This document shows positions 49,871-63,100 of a DNA stretch of 64,000 nt, piece after piece. A program made the translations under genes and the position numbers. The number at the start of each line of letters is the position of its first letter. The first letter of the stretch is position 1. The notes under the pieces were generated by a model. It had not been told where the DNA came from, did no database searches, and saw only the letters and a program-made list of their open reading frames with translations. Origin of the DNA: Caprimulgus europaeus (lineage: Eukaryota > Chordata > Aves > Caprimulgiformes > Caprimulgidae). The DNA is taken from contig OU015550.1 of NCBI GenBank assembly GCA_907165065.1, forward strand, positions 5,863,501-5,927,500, read 5' to 3'.

Positions 49871-52800
49871 GTCCAAGCACTCACAAACACAATTTTCTTT
49901 TCCTTGCCAATTTTGGAGATTAAGTTTCCCAGCCAAGTCCCAGGGAGAGAGGGAAATGGGAAATGCACCCAACAGGGATGTGACAACGTTAATAGGAAGA
50001 CGAGTCACTCACACGCTCTGCCACCAGTGCTCTGCCACAGTGCCCCTTCCTGCTCGACCCCACCTCATCTTCAGAATTTAAAGCTATTTAAGACCATGTA
50101 GCATAAATTTATGCCTAACCTCACTACACTAATAATTCACAGGTCCTGATCTGTAGGGGTTTCACAGATAAACACATAGAGTTTTATAAAAGTGCCCATC
50201 ATCTCCAAGAAGTCACATTTGGAACGCGTGTGCCAGATCACCCTTCTGGCAACAACAGCTCTTAACCTGTGCCATGGGGCTCCATCCTTTTAAATGCCAC
50301 ATTTTAAAAACCCCTTGGACTAGAGCAGTGATCAGACAGCACCTGGGTCTGTGTGCTGGCCAGAGCTGCAGGCAGCTGCGCAGGGTGAGACCCCGACCCC
50401 AGCTTCCTTGTGATGCTCCGAGGAGTTCTGCTCACACTTGGCAGTACATTTTATTCCCTGGTTCTCTAGTGTCTAATTTTATTTTTTTTTATTTTTCCCC
50501 AGGAAACAGATTATTACCACATCAGAAATCACCTGGATAAAGAAAACAGGTCTTTATTGTATGTTTCTCATTATTTCTGTGCTGAAAAGCAGGTAAAAAT
50601 TCTCCAGCGTGCAGTGAAACCCCGGGTTTGGGATGAGGCACTGGGGACTCCTGGTTTGGTACCTGGCCAATCGCTCCTGGTCAGAGGTTTTTCTGTTACT
50701 GCAATTATGCAAAACCACTTTAAGCCATTCAGGAAATGTGAACCTATAAATATCAAAGGTTGAAACAAACCTGAAGGACATTCAAGTGTGTAGCATAAAT
50801 ACCTAGAGAGACTTGGTTTGGGTTTGTTTCTACACCAGCCTGACCCAGGGGGCTGCAGTGTGGTTTGCTCAACACAGTTATTTGTTGGCTTGACAAAAGC
50901 AGGAGCTAATTCCCACTGTGACATTAGGACACACATGTAGTACAAGTGGCATCATGGAACTGCTGCACAGATAAGGGGAAATGTTGGCCATGATCCTGGC
51001 CCCAGCTGAGACCAGTCACCAGTTGCAGAGTAACAGGATCCACGGTAATTCATGTTGCCTGGAGATCTGGGAGTTTTGTCTGACTCAGAACCAGATAAAT
51101 ATTGAACAAACAGCTCAGGAATTGTCCCAGTAGGTGGGAATTATGTTACAAACAACCTCATAAAAATGTAGATATTAGTAATGCAAAAGCTGAGAGATTT
51201 TTTTTCCATTTTAGCCTCCCAGTCACAGCCCTGGATGGTTTTCAAATGCCCCTGGCCAGCACACGTGTAGGTCTGCAGATATATGGCCACTTCCCACACA
51301 AGCCCTACAAATCCCAACTTGTGGAGACACACAAATACAACAGCAGTCAACCTACCCAAAAAAACAATTAAAAACTAATGTCATTAGCCTACATTAAAAC
51401 TGGGTAAGCCTCAGAAATGAAAGGGAAATTGCTTTGCATTAGTTTCTCTGCATGTCACCCCGTTCCTAGCAGGGTTTTAATAATAAGTGTACTTATTTGA
51501 ATAGTTTGCTGATCACACTCATCAATCCCAACATGCAGACTCCTGCCAGAAGAATTTATAACTCTTTTAATCAGATCTGATGCAGGAACACATTCAGACT
51601 CGTGTGACAGTGCCCTGGACACCCAATCCTCTTCCAGCAGGAGACAGAACGGGAGCCAGGGATGCTCATGAGGAACAGTGACAGTTCACCAACAGTCACC
51701 TTCCAGGTGACACCACCAGAGAAATGCAATAAATTGTTTCAAAAAAAACCAAACTCAGATATTTTTGTTGGTTTTGAGACTTTGCCTGTTCTCTTGGCAA
51801 AGAGTTCAGAGGCAGCAGAACATTTTCAGGGGCTCTTTATTACACACAAAATACTTCTGGGAAATCGATAAAAAAAATACCTTTGCTCTTAAACTTTAGC
51901 TCCTTCTTAAATGATGTCAGTATAGCACAAAAATATAGGAGAATGGCTGCAGATTTAAAAAAAAAAAGAAAAGAAAGGTGGTTGTGTATAGACCTGGAAG
52001 CAGCTCCTGGCTCCAGTGATAGCAGAGCTCTATATCACTCCATCACATATAGCCAGAATTACTTGTCCCCGTTGGCTTTTTCCCCCTCTTAATCCTTTTT
52101 CTGCAGCTTTACTGTGTTCTTTACTTTCTTTTTATTATTTCCAGGGGCTTAAGTCAAGTTTTCAGTCAGACTTTAAAGGGCCTTATATGTTTTGTGCCTG
52201 TAATTCCTGGAACCCAACAAATGCCAGAATAAAGTTATTTGGGCTCTGGAGGAGCCATTTTCAGGGGTAATTAGACATTCACAGCTGCAACCGAGCCCAG
52301 ACATATTTCCAAATAGTTGGAAGGAAAAATATTAATCCCCAGCTAATTTGTGTGTGCTGAGGTTCTGCAAAGGGGGATATTCACACCTCCTGGAGCAGGA
52401 TCTCACCTCAGAGTCAGGAAGATCATTTTAACGAGCGCTCAGTCACAGTCTGCACCAGGGGAGCACCTGCTCATGGCTCAGGAAGATGCCTGGTTAGGCC
52501 AGATGCTCTTAAATAACCCTGGTTTTAAATCATTTAGGAAGGTGCAGGAGGGTCTTCCCTAATCCAGCACTGCAGCAAACTCCTGGTTTTAAATCCATGA
52601 GGTCCAAGGGCTCACACAGGAGCAAGCACAGCCAGCAGCCCCTTCCTCAGGTTAACCAGTGACAATGCCAACAAGCAGCGATACAGAGCAAGGCACTCAT
52701 GTCAATAAATACACTTAACTATTCCTCAGGTCTTGCTTATTTTTTCATTATTAATGAGGATGCTCCACACAATGCCAGGAGGAACCCAACAGCCTCTTTT

Positions 52801-54512
52801 GCAGCATGGCTGGCAGCCAGGTCTCTCAAGGACAGCGTTGTCTGCTCTGCATTTCTGCTCAGGAGCAGGAATAGACTATTGTTCTCCCTCTGATAACTTA
52901 TGAGCTCGGTGAAATTTGTTTTTCATGTGTAATAAAGTTGCTGGTGGTGTGCAATTTGCATTCAAGTTGGCTATATACACACTGACTGGGACTTCTAAGT
53001 GTTGTTCACAGAGCTAAAATAGCACAACCGTTATCTGTCATTTCAACCCCCTCTCAAGAAAAGAGCCCATGAGAAAGTAATTTTAAATATAATATTACTG
53101 ACAGATCTTCTGTCTCATATTACAGCCCCTTGATAGCATTTAGAGCAACTCAGAAATTGTTAATAAGAGGCAATCCCTGCTCTGGGGCTTATGGAGAAGC
53201 ACAAAACCAGGCTGCAGTGGTGAGAGAACGAAGGAGCTGCTGCTGGATAATCTGGGACTGAGCTGAACCAAACCTGTAACACACAGCCAGTGCCTGAGAC
53301 AGAGCATGACCACCTGAGAGCATCCCAGATCAGGTCAGTCTGCAGAGTCAGGAAGCATAACACCCCATGGAACCCCACAATAAACAGAAGAAAAGGGATC
53401 AACGGGTCCAAGAGCAACATTTTGCTCAGAATAATTCTGCGCTCATATCACAGAAAGACCTTGTGGTGCAGGTCTGGAGGATAAGGTCAAGATGCCACTG
53501 ACTGTTTGAGTTAGTGTTCCTGGGAGAAACCATAACTCCTGCTGCTGCTGGAGAACATCACCATGTCCTTCAGCCCAAACCACGGCCAACTGTCCCCGTC
53601 TGACAGCAAATAGAAGGGGGGACAAGGACTGTGCTCCCATCAAACCAGACCAACAGCTCACAGGGTTCCTTCAACAGGGACCACCACATCCTGACCCACG
53701 TGCATGCTGCTTGCTGGAGCTCTGTGCCCATCCCTGCCTCCCCAGGCCCTGCCCTCAGAAGCCATCTCCATTTCATTTGCAAGCTGATTTCATGATGGAG
53801 CAGAAACGCCAATCACCCACACAGCCATCAGCACAGAGCATCCCCAATCTGCATTAGCCAGCCGGGCAGCTTGCCAGAGCAGCATCTACAGCACATGAAT
53901 TATTACCCAAACATTGCTGCTGTCAGCACATTCCTCCCCATACAACTTCCTATTATTATTTTTTTGGCGGACAACCCTGAAATTTTAAACAGCTCAATCT
54001 TGCTAAAGCAATGCCACTGCCTCCAGGAGGAACTTCTCACAAAAATCAACAATAATCCCTCTCCTGAGAATAGCAACAAAACCCCCAAACCAGCCTTTGC
54101 TTTTCTTCTTTGGTGTTTTTTTTTTGTTGTTGTTGTCTTGGTGCCTTTAGCAGCTCTTTCCTTCTAATTTGCAATAACAGCCTTTTATTTGTCTTGCAGA
54201 GGGGAAAAAAAAAGGAGACTTAAGGAATCCTTAAGTTTCAGAGACAGAGTAGGAAGCAGCTTAGAAACCAGGCCACAGACAGGGTCAGCATCTCAGCTCA
54301 TTAAGAAAAATGCACATTGAGAACCATTTGCTTTGAAACTGTCTGTGCTGCTGTGATTCATTGAGAGAAGGCGAGAAGTACTAGAAATAGTCTTAAAAAC
54401 CCTGAAAATAGGCAGTTCCTTAAGTCACAACTACTCCTTTCCATGACAACTGCAAAAAAACTAATGGTTGGAGTGAAAAATGAACCTTTGGGCCATGCTG
54501 TGAGCTTTGCCT

Positions 54513-54967
54513 GGTGCCGGGACAGACACACGGACAGCATCCCAGCCTGGTGCCGGGACAGACACACCGACAGCATCCCAGCCCGGTGCCGGGACAGACA
54601 CACCGACAGCATCCCAGCCCGGTGCCGGGACAGACACACCGACAGCATCCCAGCTTGGTGCCGGGACAGACACACCGACAGCATCCCAGCCCGGTGCCGG
54701 GACAGACACACCGACAGCATCCCAGCCTGGTGCCGGGACAGACACACCGACAGCATCCCAGCCTGGTGCCGGGACAGACACACCGACAGCGTGCCAGCCT
54801 GGTGCCAGGACAGACACACCGACAGCGTGCCAGCCTGGTGCCAGGACAGACACACCGACAGCGTGCCAGGACAGACACCGACAGCATCCCAGCCTGGTGC
54901 CGGGACAGACACACCGACAGCATCCCAGCCTGGTGCCGGGACAGACACACCGACAGCATCCCAGCCT
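54513..54967. repeat. 36-bp minisatellite, 13 units
   Basis: Units begin GGTGCCGGGACAGACACACC and finish GACAGCATCCCAGCCT. Starts are at 54513, 54549, 54585, 54621, 54657, 54693, 54729, 54765, 54801, 54837, a shortened unit of 23 bp, then 54896 and 54932. Variants are grouped: CAGCGTGCCAG units with GCCAGGAC are neighbours in the 54765-54872 part. The unit is a multiple of three, so several frames on both strands stay open (repeat peptide CRDRHTDSIPAW on plus). These open frames of 130-210 codons are a by-product of the repeat, not evidence of a protein. Confidence 0.97.
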
Positions 54968-55284
54968 GGGACCTGAGAGAAGGTCACCATTTCAGTTGAG
55001 ATAATGTATAACCAAAATCCATCTTCTCAGCCCCACACCCAGATCTCCCAGCCATTCCCAGTTCCCAGGGAAGGATCATTCCCTACTTCCCATGTCCTAT
55101 TTACTTGAAAGGAAGAATTATGAAAGAATCCTGACAGTTGTATTTACATAGAGATGAAGGCAGAGATCTTGCCATAATTACATTAATCAAAGCTTTCATT
55201 TAGTTTCAATAAGCAAATTACCTTGATAACTCTTTTGGTTATGGAAAAGAGATACATGTATTTCTCCCAGGTCCTGAGCAGCAT

Positions 55285-55565
55285 ATGTGCTATTACATAA
55301 TTAATAGATTGCACTTTACTTTTTTTTTTAATCAATAATGGTTGCATTTACAATGCAAACTTCTAGCATAACAAAAAAATGCAACTGACTATCCAAAAAT
55401 ATTTATTCAAGATTAAAAAAACACATAACATATGAATATTTTAATAAATATTAAATATTTATGTCTCCTTTCTGAAGCTTCCATAAGTTGGCTTTTAATT
55501 AATTTGTCATAAAAAATTTATAGAGCCAGGTAGAGTTTTATAATATAATTATTAAATTATATCTT
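55285..55565. other. Strongly AT-rich block
   Basis: About 80% A+T with many TATTTA and AAATAT words. It could be a matrix-attachment-like region or a conserved element; nothing more can be said from sequence. Confidence 0.5.
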
Positions 55566-57809
55566 TAAGGTTCAGGTATTCATTTCTTCCTTGTGCCAGC
55601 ACAGAGCAGGATGAGCTCCAGATAATGATCCCAGAGGAGTGATAATCCTGAACCAAAACCGCAATCCCGGGAGAGTGAGAGCCTGAGCGAAAGCCAGAGA
55701 GAGCCAGAGAGGAAGAGCCCCTCATGGATCTCCTGCCCATGGGGGACAGGAGATGGAACAGCCCCTTGGCAGAGCCCAGTGCCCATGGAGCTGATCCATT
55801 GCAATATTCCTCACCCCCTTAGATCTTGCACTTGTAGACCAGCAAAACACAAAGTCCTTCAACTTCCAGTGACAAACGCAAACATCAGTGTGTTATTAAT
55901 GTATTTCTCCTAACAAATCCCAGCTGAAACCAAACCCCAGTGCTGTTCCAGCTGCTGAAAAGAAACCAGCTCTGACCCAGCGACAAACCAGGACACTCCC
56001 TTGCAGGGGGTGCTTCAGTGCCTCCTTCCCTCCCATGTAACCTTCTCCCACCTCGCAGATAACTTGAGCTGAAGGGACAGACGCAGGATCTAGGGATGCA
56101 TTCCCAAATTAACTTTCTAAGGAGCAAGGAGCTGGCACTGACTGTGCTGACTGGGTCTCTAGTCTACACCATCACTGCCAGCAGTGACCATGCGGCACCA
56201 CCTGGGCTCACCACGAGGAACCAGAGCATCCAACGCAGAAAGGAAGAGAAGCTCCAGTGAGGAGCAGCCTGAGCTGGCACAGCCCAGCTGGCCATGCCCA
56301 GGACAGGTCAGAGCAATCTACTCCCTGCATGTCCACAACATCTCACAGCATCGAGCTGTCTCTGCACTGTTCCAGCCACAGACTGTGCTGGCTGGGGCAG
56401 CGATGCCCTGCTTTGGGCAGAGGACAAGGAGCTCAAGCTGTCTGAGGCTGCTCCATCACCCCAGGAGCTGGCACAGACCAACCTTCCTGCTGCCGAGCTC
56501 CACCACCGCGCTGGCTGCCCAGGGCAAGCGGGACACGTCCACCCTGCGCCGTGTGGCACGCAGGTCCCTGTGCCAGCACCCACAGCACCCCCACGGACCC
56601 GCTCCCCACCCCTCCCCAGCACTGCGACCGCTGGGATTTGCACAGGAGCGTTTTCCTTTTTGCAAATCAAACACCAGCTCCTGGCAGGAGCAGCTCTGCA
56701 CCAAAGGAAGCTCAGCCAGAGCCCAGCTCTGTGCCCAGGGATCTGAGGAGACAACGCCACGTCTGAGCTCGGCTTGGCAGCGCCGTGTGTCGATACACGA
56801 TGCCACAAACCTGCCTGAATTCCTCCAGCAAGCTGCTGCGAGGAAAAGAAGTCACCTCTCCTCAAATCCCAGCAAAGGAGCACACTCTGCTCGCTCTGTA
56901 CTTATTTGACCTGCTGGCAGCCACAGAGTTGAAGGAGAAAGAGATGGAGTCAAGAACTGAGATGCTGAAGCCCATTATTTTCAGGAAATTGTGCTACTGG
57001 AAACCCTCGTAGCTTTTGTCATCACCTCCCTGTGCCACCAAGTGAACTCAATTCTGCAGCAAAAGGTGGTCACAGCCACGCAGCGATCCCTGCGCTATTT
57101 CAGAGGGATGCTGAGTAAGAGAGAGCAGCAGTTGGCCATCCCAATAATTAGTAAATTCTTAGGAGGAGATCTGCAGCCATGGTTTCAGCATCTTCTATTC
57201 ATTTCAGCTGATGTTCACATGACATTTTAGACAAAGACAGCATTCCTCTTTTCCTTGCATTTTAAATTTCCTGTCATCTCTTACAGAAACTATGTCACAT
57301 AACATCTGAGTGCCAGTGGTGGACCCCCAGAAAATCCACATGAATACGTTGGCCCCAGTAAGACACACTGAGTCACCCCACAGGGCTAACTACCACAGAA
57401 CTGAGGTATTTTTGCCAAATGAGCACTGAGATAAATCCCTGATTGTACTGCCTGACACACAGCTTGGCCACCTGGCAACACCACTGCCCTCAGAGGAGAG
57501 AGACAGATGCACAAAGCCCAGATCCAGCTACGTGACCTCCCAGGAGCTCCACTGGTTTCCTCCCATGAGATTGCAGCTAAACATTACATCAGTCCCCTGC
57601 AAACTAGAAAAAAGCAAAATAAAAAAACAACCCCAAAAACCAGGATTTGGGATTTTTGGCTAATTGCAGAGCCAAGGGGGAGTTTTTGCACAAGCAATTG
57701 AAGTTCACATCTGTCTCCACTAATTTGCCTGCACAGAAGCATTCCTCTTCTCACACCAGTATTCCTTGCCCTGTGGGGTTAGGATATTCAATTCTGTACA
57801 TATAGACAG

Positions 57810-57854
57810 TATATATATATTTATATACACACACACACACATATATATATATAT
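57810..57854. repeat. Compound TA/CA microsatellite
   Basis: Alternating tracts: (TA)n, then (AC)n, then (AT)n. All alternate purine and pyrimidine, so the tract could cruciform or adopt Z-DNA. Likely length-polymorphic. Confidence 0.95.
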
Positions 57855-58029
57855 GGACCAGGAGGTGCACACAGGAGGCAGTGCTGTGGGGCAGTGACCA
57901 CCATGCCCATTGTGGTCCAGCCTCTGCAGCCTGTGGGTTGTCCTGGCCTCTGCCAGCTCTGCTCCATGCTCACAGCCAGGACACACAGCCAGGCTGTGAG
58001 GAGAGCACAGAAATAAATACAGTGAAGGA

Positions 58030-58073
58030 AGTCAGAGCTGAAACCTCCCTGAGTCAGAGCTGAAACCCCCCCA
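58030..58073. repeat. 22-bp tandem duplication
   Basis: AGTCAGAGCTGAAACC occurs twice, 22 bp apart, joined by TCCCTG. Two copies only. Confidence 0.8.
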
Positions 58074-60007
58074 AGTGACACAGAAGGGCTGAGAATGGTT
58101 GAAGGACGCACTGTTCACAGCGCTGCTCTGTTTCCCTTGCTCCTCCTCACCCAGCAGCAGATGACCCTCACTCAATTAATTGTTCCTGGCTTAATTACCT
58201 CTTCCCAGAATAAAACAAAGTTCACTTTACCCAGCAACGATCAGAAGTGCTCTTGCCTTACACACTGTGTACACTCTGTTTTACACAAGGCACCTCTCCT
58301 TACAGACATGCTGCTGCCACTCCACTGAGGATCTGTGTTCCTGGGGTGCTGGCTGAGGTTCCCAGCTTGTTTCCTGAGGGTTACTGGAGCAAACCCTTCC
58401 TCCCTGGGGCCCTGAGCACATCTGCACACCCTGGGTGTGCTTGGGGACCAAGCCTGTCTGTGCCCTCCCTGTCCCTGTCCCCTGTCACTTGGCTGCTGTC
58501 AGCACACTCGGCACAGGCAAAACAGTCCAAATGTGTCTTCTTGAACATGGCCAACACTGATTTTATGATATACTTAACACCCCATCCAATAGCCATTAGT
58601 TTTACTGTCAGGCACACAATGTATGCGATCCATCTTTCTTCTCAGGCGCCCCACGTGTCCCCTCTCGAATGAGATGACACTGCAGCAGTCTGTATTTGTT
58701 ACCCTGGGGCTCTTTATGTGCTAACATCAAAGCTCTTATCTTTTTGATTTGTTTGTTATTAACGGCACTTATTGAATAGGGATCAGCCCACGGCTCCTGT
58801 TCAGCCACTGCAGAGAACAGCTTTGATTTCCTCTTTGGCAAGCAAAGCTCTGCAGCACCGAGCTGCCCTTCTCCTGTCTGCTGAGAGGGAAGGGAACAGC
58901 CAAACCCTCCAAAACCCCACGCACAGGCTGGAACAACCTCATTTCTTTCATCACTGCCAACCCTCTTCCTTTGCACAGCGTCACTGCACTGGAGAGGGAC
59001 ATCACCACCCGTGCCACTCCCTGGGGTGGCTTTGGGCTGCCCAAGTCCTGCAAACCACTTGCTCCCAGGCTGTCTGGAGGGAAGGTGACAAACTGCTCCA
59101 GTGCAGATGGGAGCTATGGCCTTTCACCACCCTGCATGGTGATAGGAGTAAAAACCACCTGTAGTGACAGCAATTGTGCCCCAATTTCAGGATTAGCCAG
59201 CACTGCTCCGTGCCACAGCTCCCAGAGAGGGAGGGGCACTGGGAAAGCAGGGCTTAGCAAACCTGAGCATGAAGCTTTGCCTACCCCAGCCCTAAATGAA
59301 GTCATTTGCAGCAGGAATCACGCTGGTTCTGTTTACATGCAAAAGCATTCAAAGTTGTACAGAAATGTCCATCAAAGCTCAGGCTCCATTAAACACCAGG
59401 GCTGTCAGCCAGAACACCACCACATCAAAAGCCTCCATGAATTATTTCAGAAGCATTAACAAAATCGTTCTCTTGCAAAAAGGGTTTGGGTTCTCCCAAA
59501 ACAGATGTAAGAGGCATGAAATCTCACCCTTGCAAAAACAGCAGCCAAGCTTGCGCCATCAGCCTCCCATCTTCCCTTAAAGTCAACCACCAAGCAACAA
59601 CGTCCACAGTTCTGACTATTTACATTACAGGAGGAAGTGTTTGTTATCCTCATTTATTTTGTTGTCACATCTGAGTTTGTCTCCACCAAAGAGCAGCTCA
59701 ACCATTGCCTGCATCAGAGCACCCTGAGTGGTGACCAGTGTGATCACCTTATAAATGTCACCATACCTGTGCATCCCTTGGCACAGCCTCTCACTGAGGC
59801 ACAGACACGTGTCTGTACCACAAACTGCTGCTTCTAATTCTCTTTACAGGGAGGATGGTAGAGCAAGCTTGGTGTGGACAAAGTACTCGGAGAGAATATT
59901 AAACTAAATAATAGCAATTAATTAGGCTTGTGTAAAGCTATTAACCTTCAAATCCCTATAGAAATAATAAGTAATGCTCAAACCCCCTGGGATGCACACG
60001 ATATTAC

Positions 60008-60110
60008 CCCATCCTATGGAAGAGGAAGTGGAGATCCAGAGCAGTGAAATGATTTTTGCCCAGGGCAATGCTGCAGCAGGGCGGGGGGAGCCTGTCACCA
60101 TTTCCAGTTC
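60008..60110 (-). repeat. MIR-like SINE relic, reverse orientation
   Basis: CCATCCTATGGAAGAGGAAGT, GGAGATCCAGAGCAGTGAAA and TGATTTTTGCCCAGGGCAAT track the reverse-complement MIR block 'ccattttacagatgaggaaactgaggc...gtgacttgcccaaggtca' in order. Confidence 0.5.
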
Positions 60111-63100
60111 CCCAGACCAGGCTGCTGCTTTGAGACCACGCTTGGGTGGGTGGATGCAAGTGACACCTACAAACACACACGTATGGGGCACCCCATTTTA
60201 ACTGTTTATTACAGTCTGACACACTACATTCACAGAATGATATTTAAATTGCACAAAAGCCAGATTTTTCTGGAACAGGTGATCCCTGCAATATTTTTCT
60301 TCTCTAATCCCCCCTGCAATCCTGCACAGCTCATCACAACAGGCTTTCTCCCCACCTCCTCCTCAGTGGTAGCATTGCATCCATATGGAAAAAGAGAGAT
60401 CTTAATCTTTTCCTAAGCACTCTTTCCAAATGCCTTCCTCATCTTCTAGGGGGAACATAAAAAAGCTGAGCATCAGCTTAAACTCAGAAGCCTCTCCGGG
60501 GCATTACTCCACAGCACCAATAAATCTTGTAGGTTTTTTTGCATAGTATCTTCACAATTCAGCCTTCCCTGGGGCACACAGCTAACCTTCTCCAGGTTTT
60601 CATCAACTTGTGGCCTAATTATTGCAACCACCACATCATTGCCATCTTTGTTCAAAACACCAGTAGGTTTTGCTGGCATCACCCCTTTCCGTGCATCTCT
60701 CTCCCCTGGCTCATCCCTCCTAATTGCATCAAACACAGGTTGCCTTTGTTTTCAGAGCCCTTCACAGCTTCTCCTGCCTTTCCCACCTTTTGTTCAGCTT
60801 GGCCCAGGCTCTATCACACATTGATTATGGTAAAAGCTGCCTATAAATACCCACAAACCACTTCAGTGCCCTGCTTCAAATCTTGTCTGAAACCTCGCTT
60901 GCTGCAATGTGCAAAATGGGCTTGAAAACAGTTAGATTGCCTGTGTCCTGAAATGATTAATTTTAATGTTGGCTCCTTGTGCCATTATTTTCTAGACTGG
61001 TTCTGTACTTATCTTCTCAGTGATTATAAGCACACTCACAATTAAATTACACCATTACCCAGGCTCGAGTTTGGATTTGGCGCAGCACTTGCTAACACAT
61101 CGGCACTCCAGCCGGCCACTGGGCTCCCCACCTGCTCTCCCATTAAATGGGGAATTAATAACAACACTCCCCCATGCTCACACTTTCCTGGGGTGGGCTT
61201 GTCCCTCCAATAACACTAATGAATCCTGGGGTGGGCCCTCCTGCTGCTCTTCACATGGAAATTCCAGCTCCCAGCTGCCTCTCTCCCATTACAGGGCAGG
61301 AGGACTCTATCCTGGGGTACCTGATTTGCCTTTTCTGGTGGTTCAATTCCCACCAGAAACAAGGGTTCTTTCATCAAAAAGTCTGTTCAACCCTATCACA
61401 AAACCCTTATAATTAGTTGGCATGCTGGCTTCCAGAAGAAAGGAGAGATACAAAATGCAGCTCAGGGCATGGTAACAAGGGGAAGACTCAGCTCTGGAAA
61501 TCCTTGCTCTTCAGGGGTGCAAGATATCCTGCCTTCCTGTAATGAAAGGTCTCTTGTCCAACGTCCTCCAACAATCTGCCTTTAATGGGGTTACTATTGC
61601 AGAGGTAAAGCATTTTATATGGAACCAGGTTTACATTATCCTGCTATTCGGAGATCTAGCTTGCAATGCTGTTCAAATCCTTTAATCCATAAATAGGATT
61701 CCAGCCAGAGCTGGGCTGCCTTCCAAAACTGTAATCTCCAGTATATGAATTATTACAAAAAGATTAGGGTGTTTCGAGTAATAACATTTCAAATAAATCA
61801 GCTTTCATGGAGGAACAACAAACTAATATCGGAAATAACAATATAAAGACATTTATATAGCCACTTGCCGGAATAACTTCACTAGCCAGTGGGATTCTTC
61901 TCTCATTTACATCGTTCTCGTTGAGAAACACACCTTTGCCTTTGTGCCCTGGCTCCTGGGCTCTGCTGTGGAGCAAACAAGGGGCTCCTGCCTCATTCCT
62001 CAGCCCCTTCGAAGCACCAGCTGTCTGGGATCCAGACAGAGGCACGTTGGTGTCACTGCAGATGATGCCATTCTCTCCCAGCCTTCAGCTTTACAGAATC
62101 CTGCCATGAGGATGGGCAGATAATCCTGAAGGCCAGAAATGTTCCCCTAACTCCATTTTAATAATGATGATCTGCGAGTTTAATTATTATTGCTACTGCA
62201 TTTGCAAGAGCCCTCCCTTCCACACACACAACGTGTACACACAGGCAGGGAGAGCTGGATAACCACCCCTGCTCCATTATCTCCTGCTTCTCTCAGCAAT
62301 ACCCTCGTATGGCAAATTTATTGTGCTTTTCTGCCCTGCAAGATGCATTGGCACAGTAAGGAACCACGTCTGCAGAGTTCAAAACAGTAAAATGGAGAGA
62401 AATTAAGAGGCACAGGGTCTGGGCAGGTGAGATGGCAGAAAATGAGAGGTGAAACGAGCAGAGCTAACAGCCCCTGTCCTGTGAGCTACCTGGGGACTGG
62501 GCAGGGACACGGGCTGGGTGGGGGAAGCAAAGTGCAAGTCTCCATTGGTCTGAAGGCAGAGGCTGGGGCTAAGCAAAGGGATGTGCTGAGCACCACAGCC
62601 AGCTGGGATGCTCCAGGTTGCTTAGTGACAGATCTGAAGTCCGAGGTGCCCCTGGATTTATGACATTCCTCCCCGCCTTCCAAGTGCTATGAATAAATGA
62701 CACATCTCACTTCCTTATTTATCCATTTGTGAAGCTTAATGGGCAGTTGTAGAGAAGAGTATTGAGCCTTTTATGGGGTAGGGCAGGCTAGTTTCCTGAT
62801 TTACACTTGCATCAATAGAGAGTGGAATATGGACTCTGCAAATCTTACTTAGCTTTTTAAAGAAAACAAAGAAATCTAAAGAAATACAGCAAAACTGTAA
62901 AATAAACTAAGTCTGGTGCCAAAAAGGAGCCCCTGCTTTGAATTCAGACCTGATAATACCATTAAAAAGGTAAGAAAGCTCCTGCTAGATGTGGTCCCAG
63001 GGCAGTGAATGGGCTCGTTCCCTGCACAGACCCCACTGCACCATCTGAGGACACCGGGCAGAGAGACCCTGAGAAAAGACCTCACAGATACATCCCAGCA

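Noticed and set aside
54358..55004. Open frames of 130-210 codons on both strands
   Set aside because: Produced by a stop-free 36-bp tandem repeat; codon-multiple unit keeps all these frames open.
56184..56909. 241-codon plus-strand and 191-codon minus-strand open frames
   Set aside because: GC-rich low-stop region; no domain, no splice structure, frames on both strands.
61332..61359. T-arm-like hairpin as part of a tRNA gene
   Set aside because: Seven-base loop pairing gives a mismatch in the five-base stem, and no acceptor, D or anticodon arms are present.
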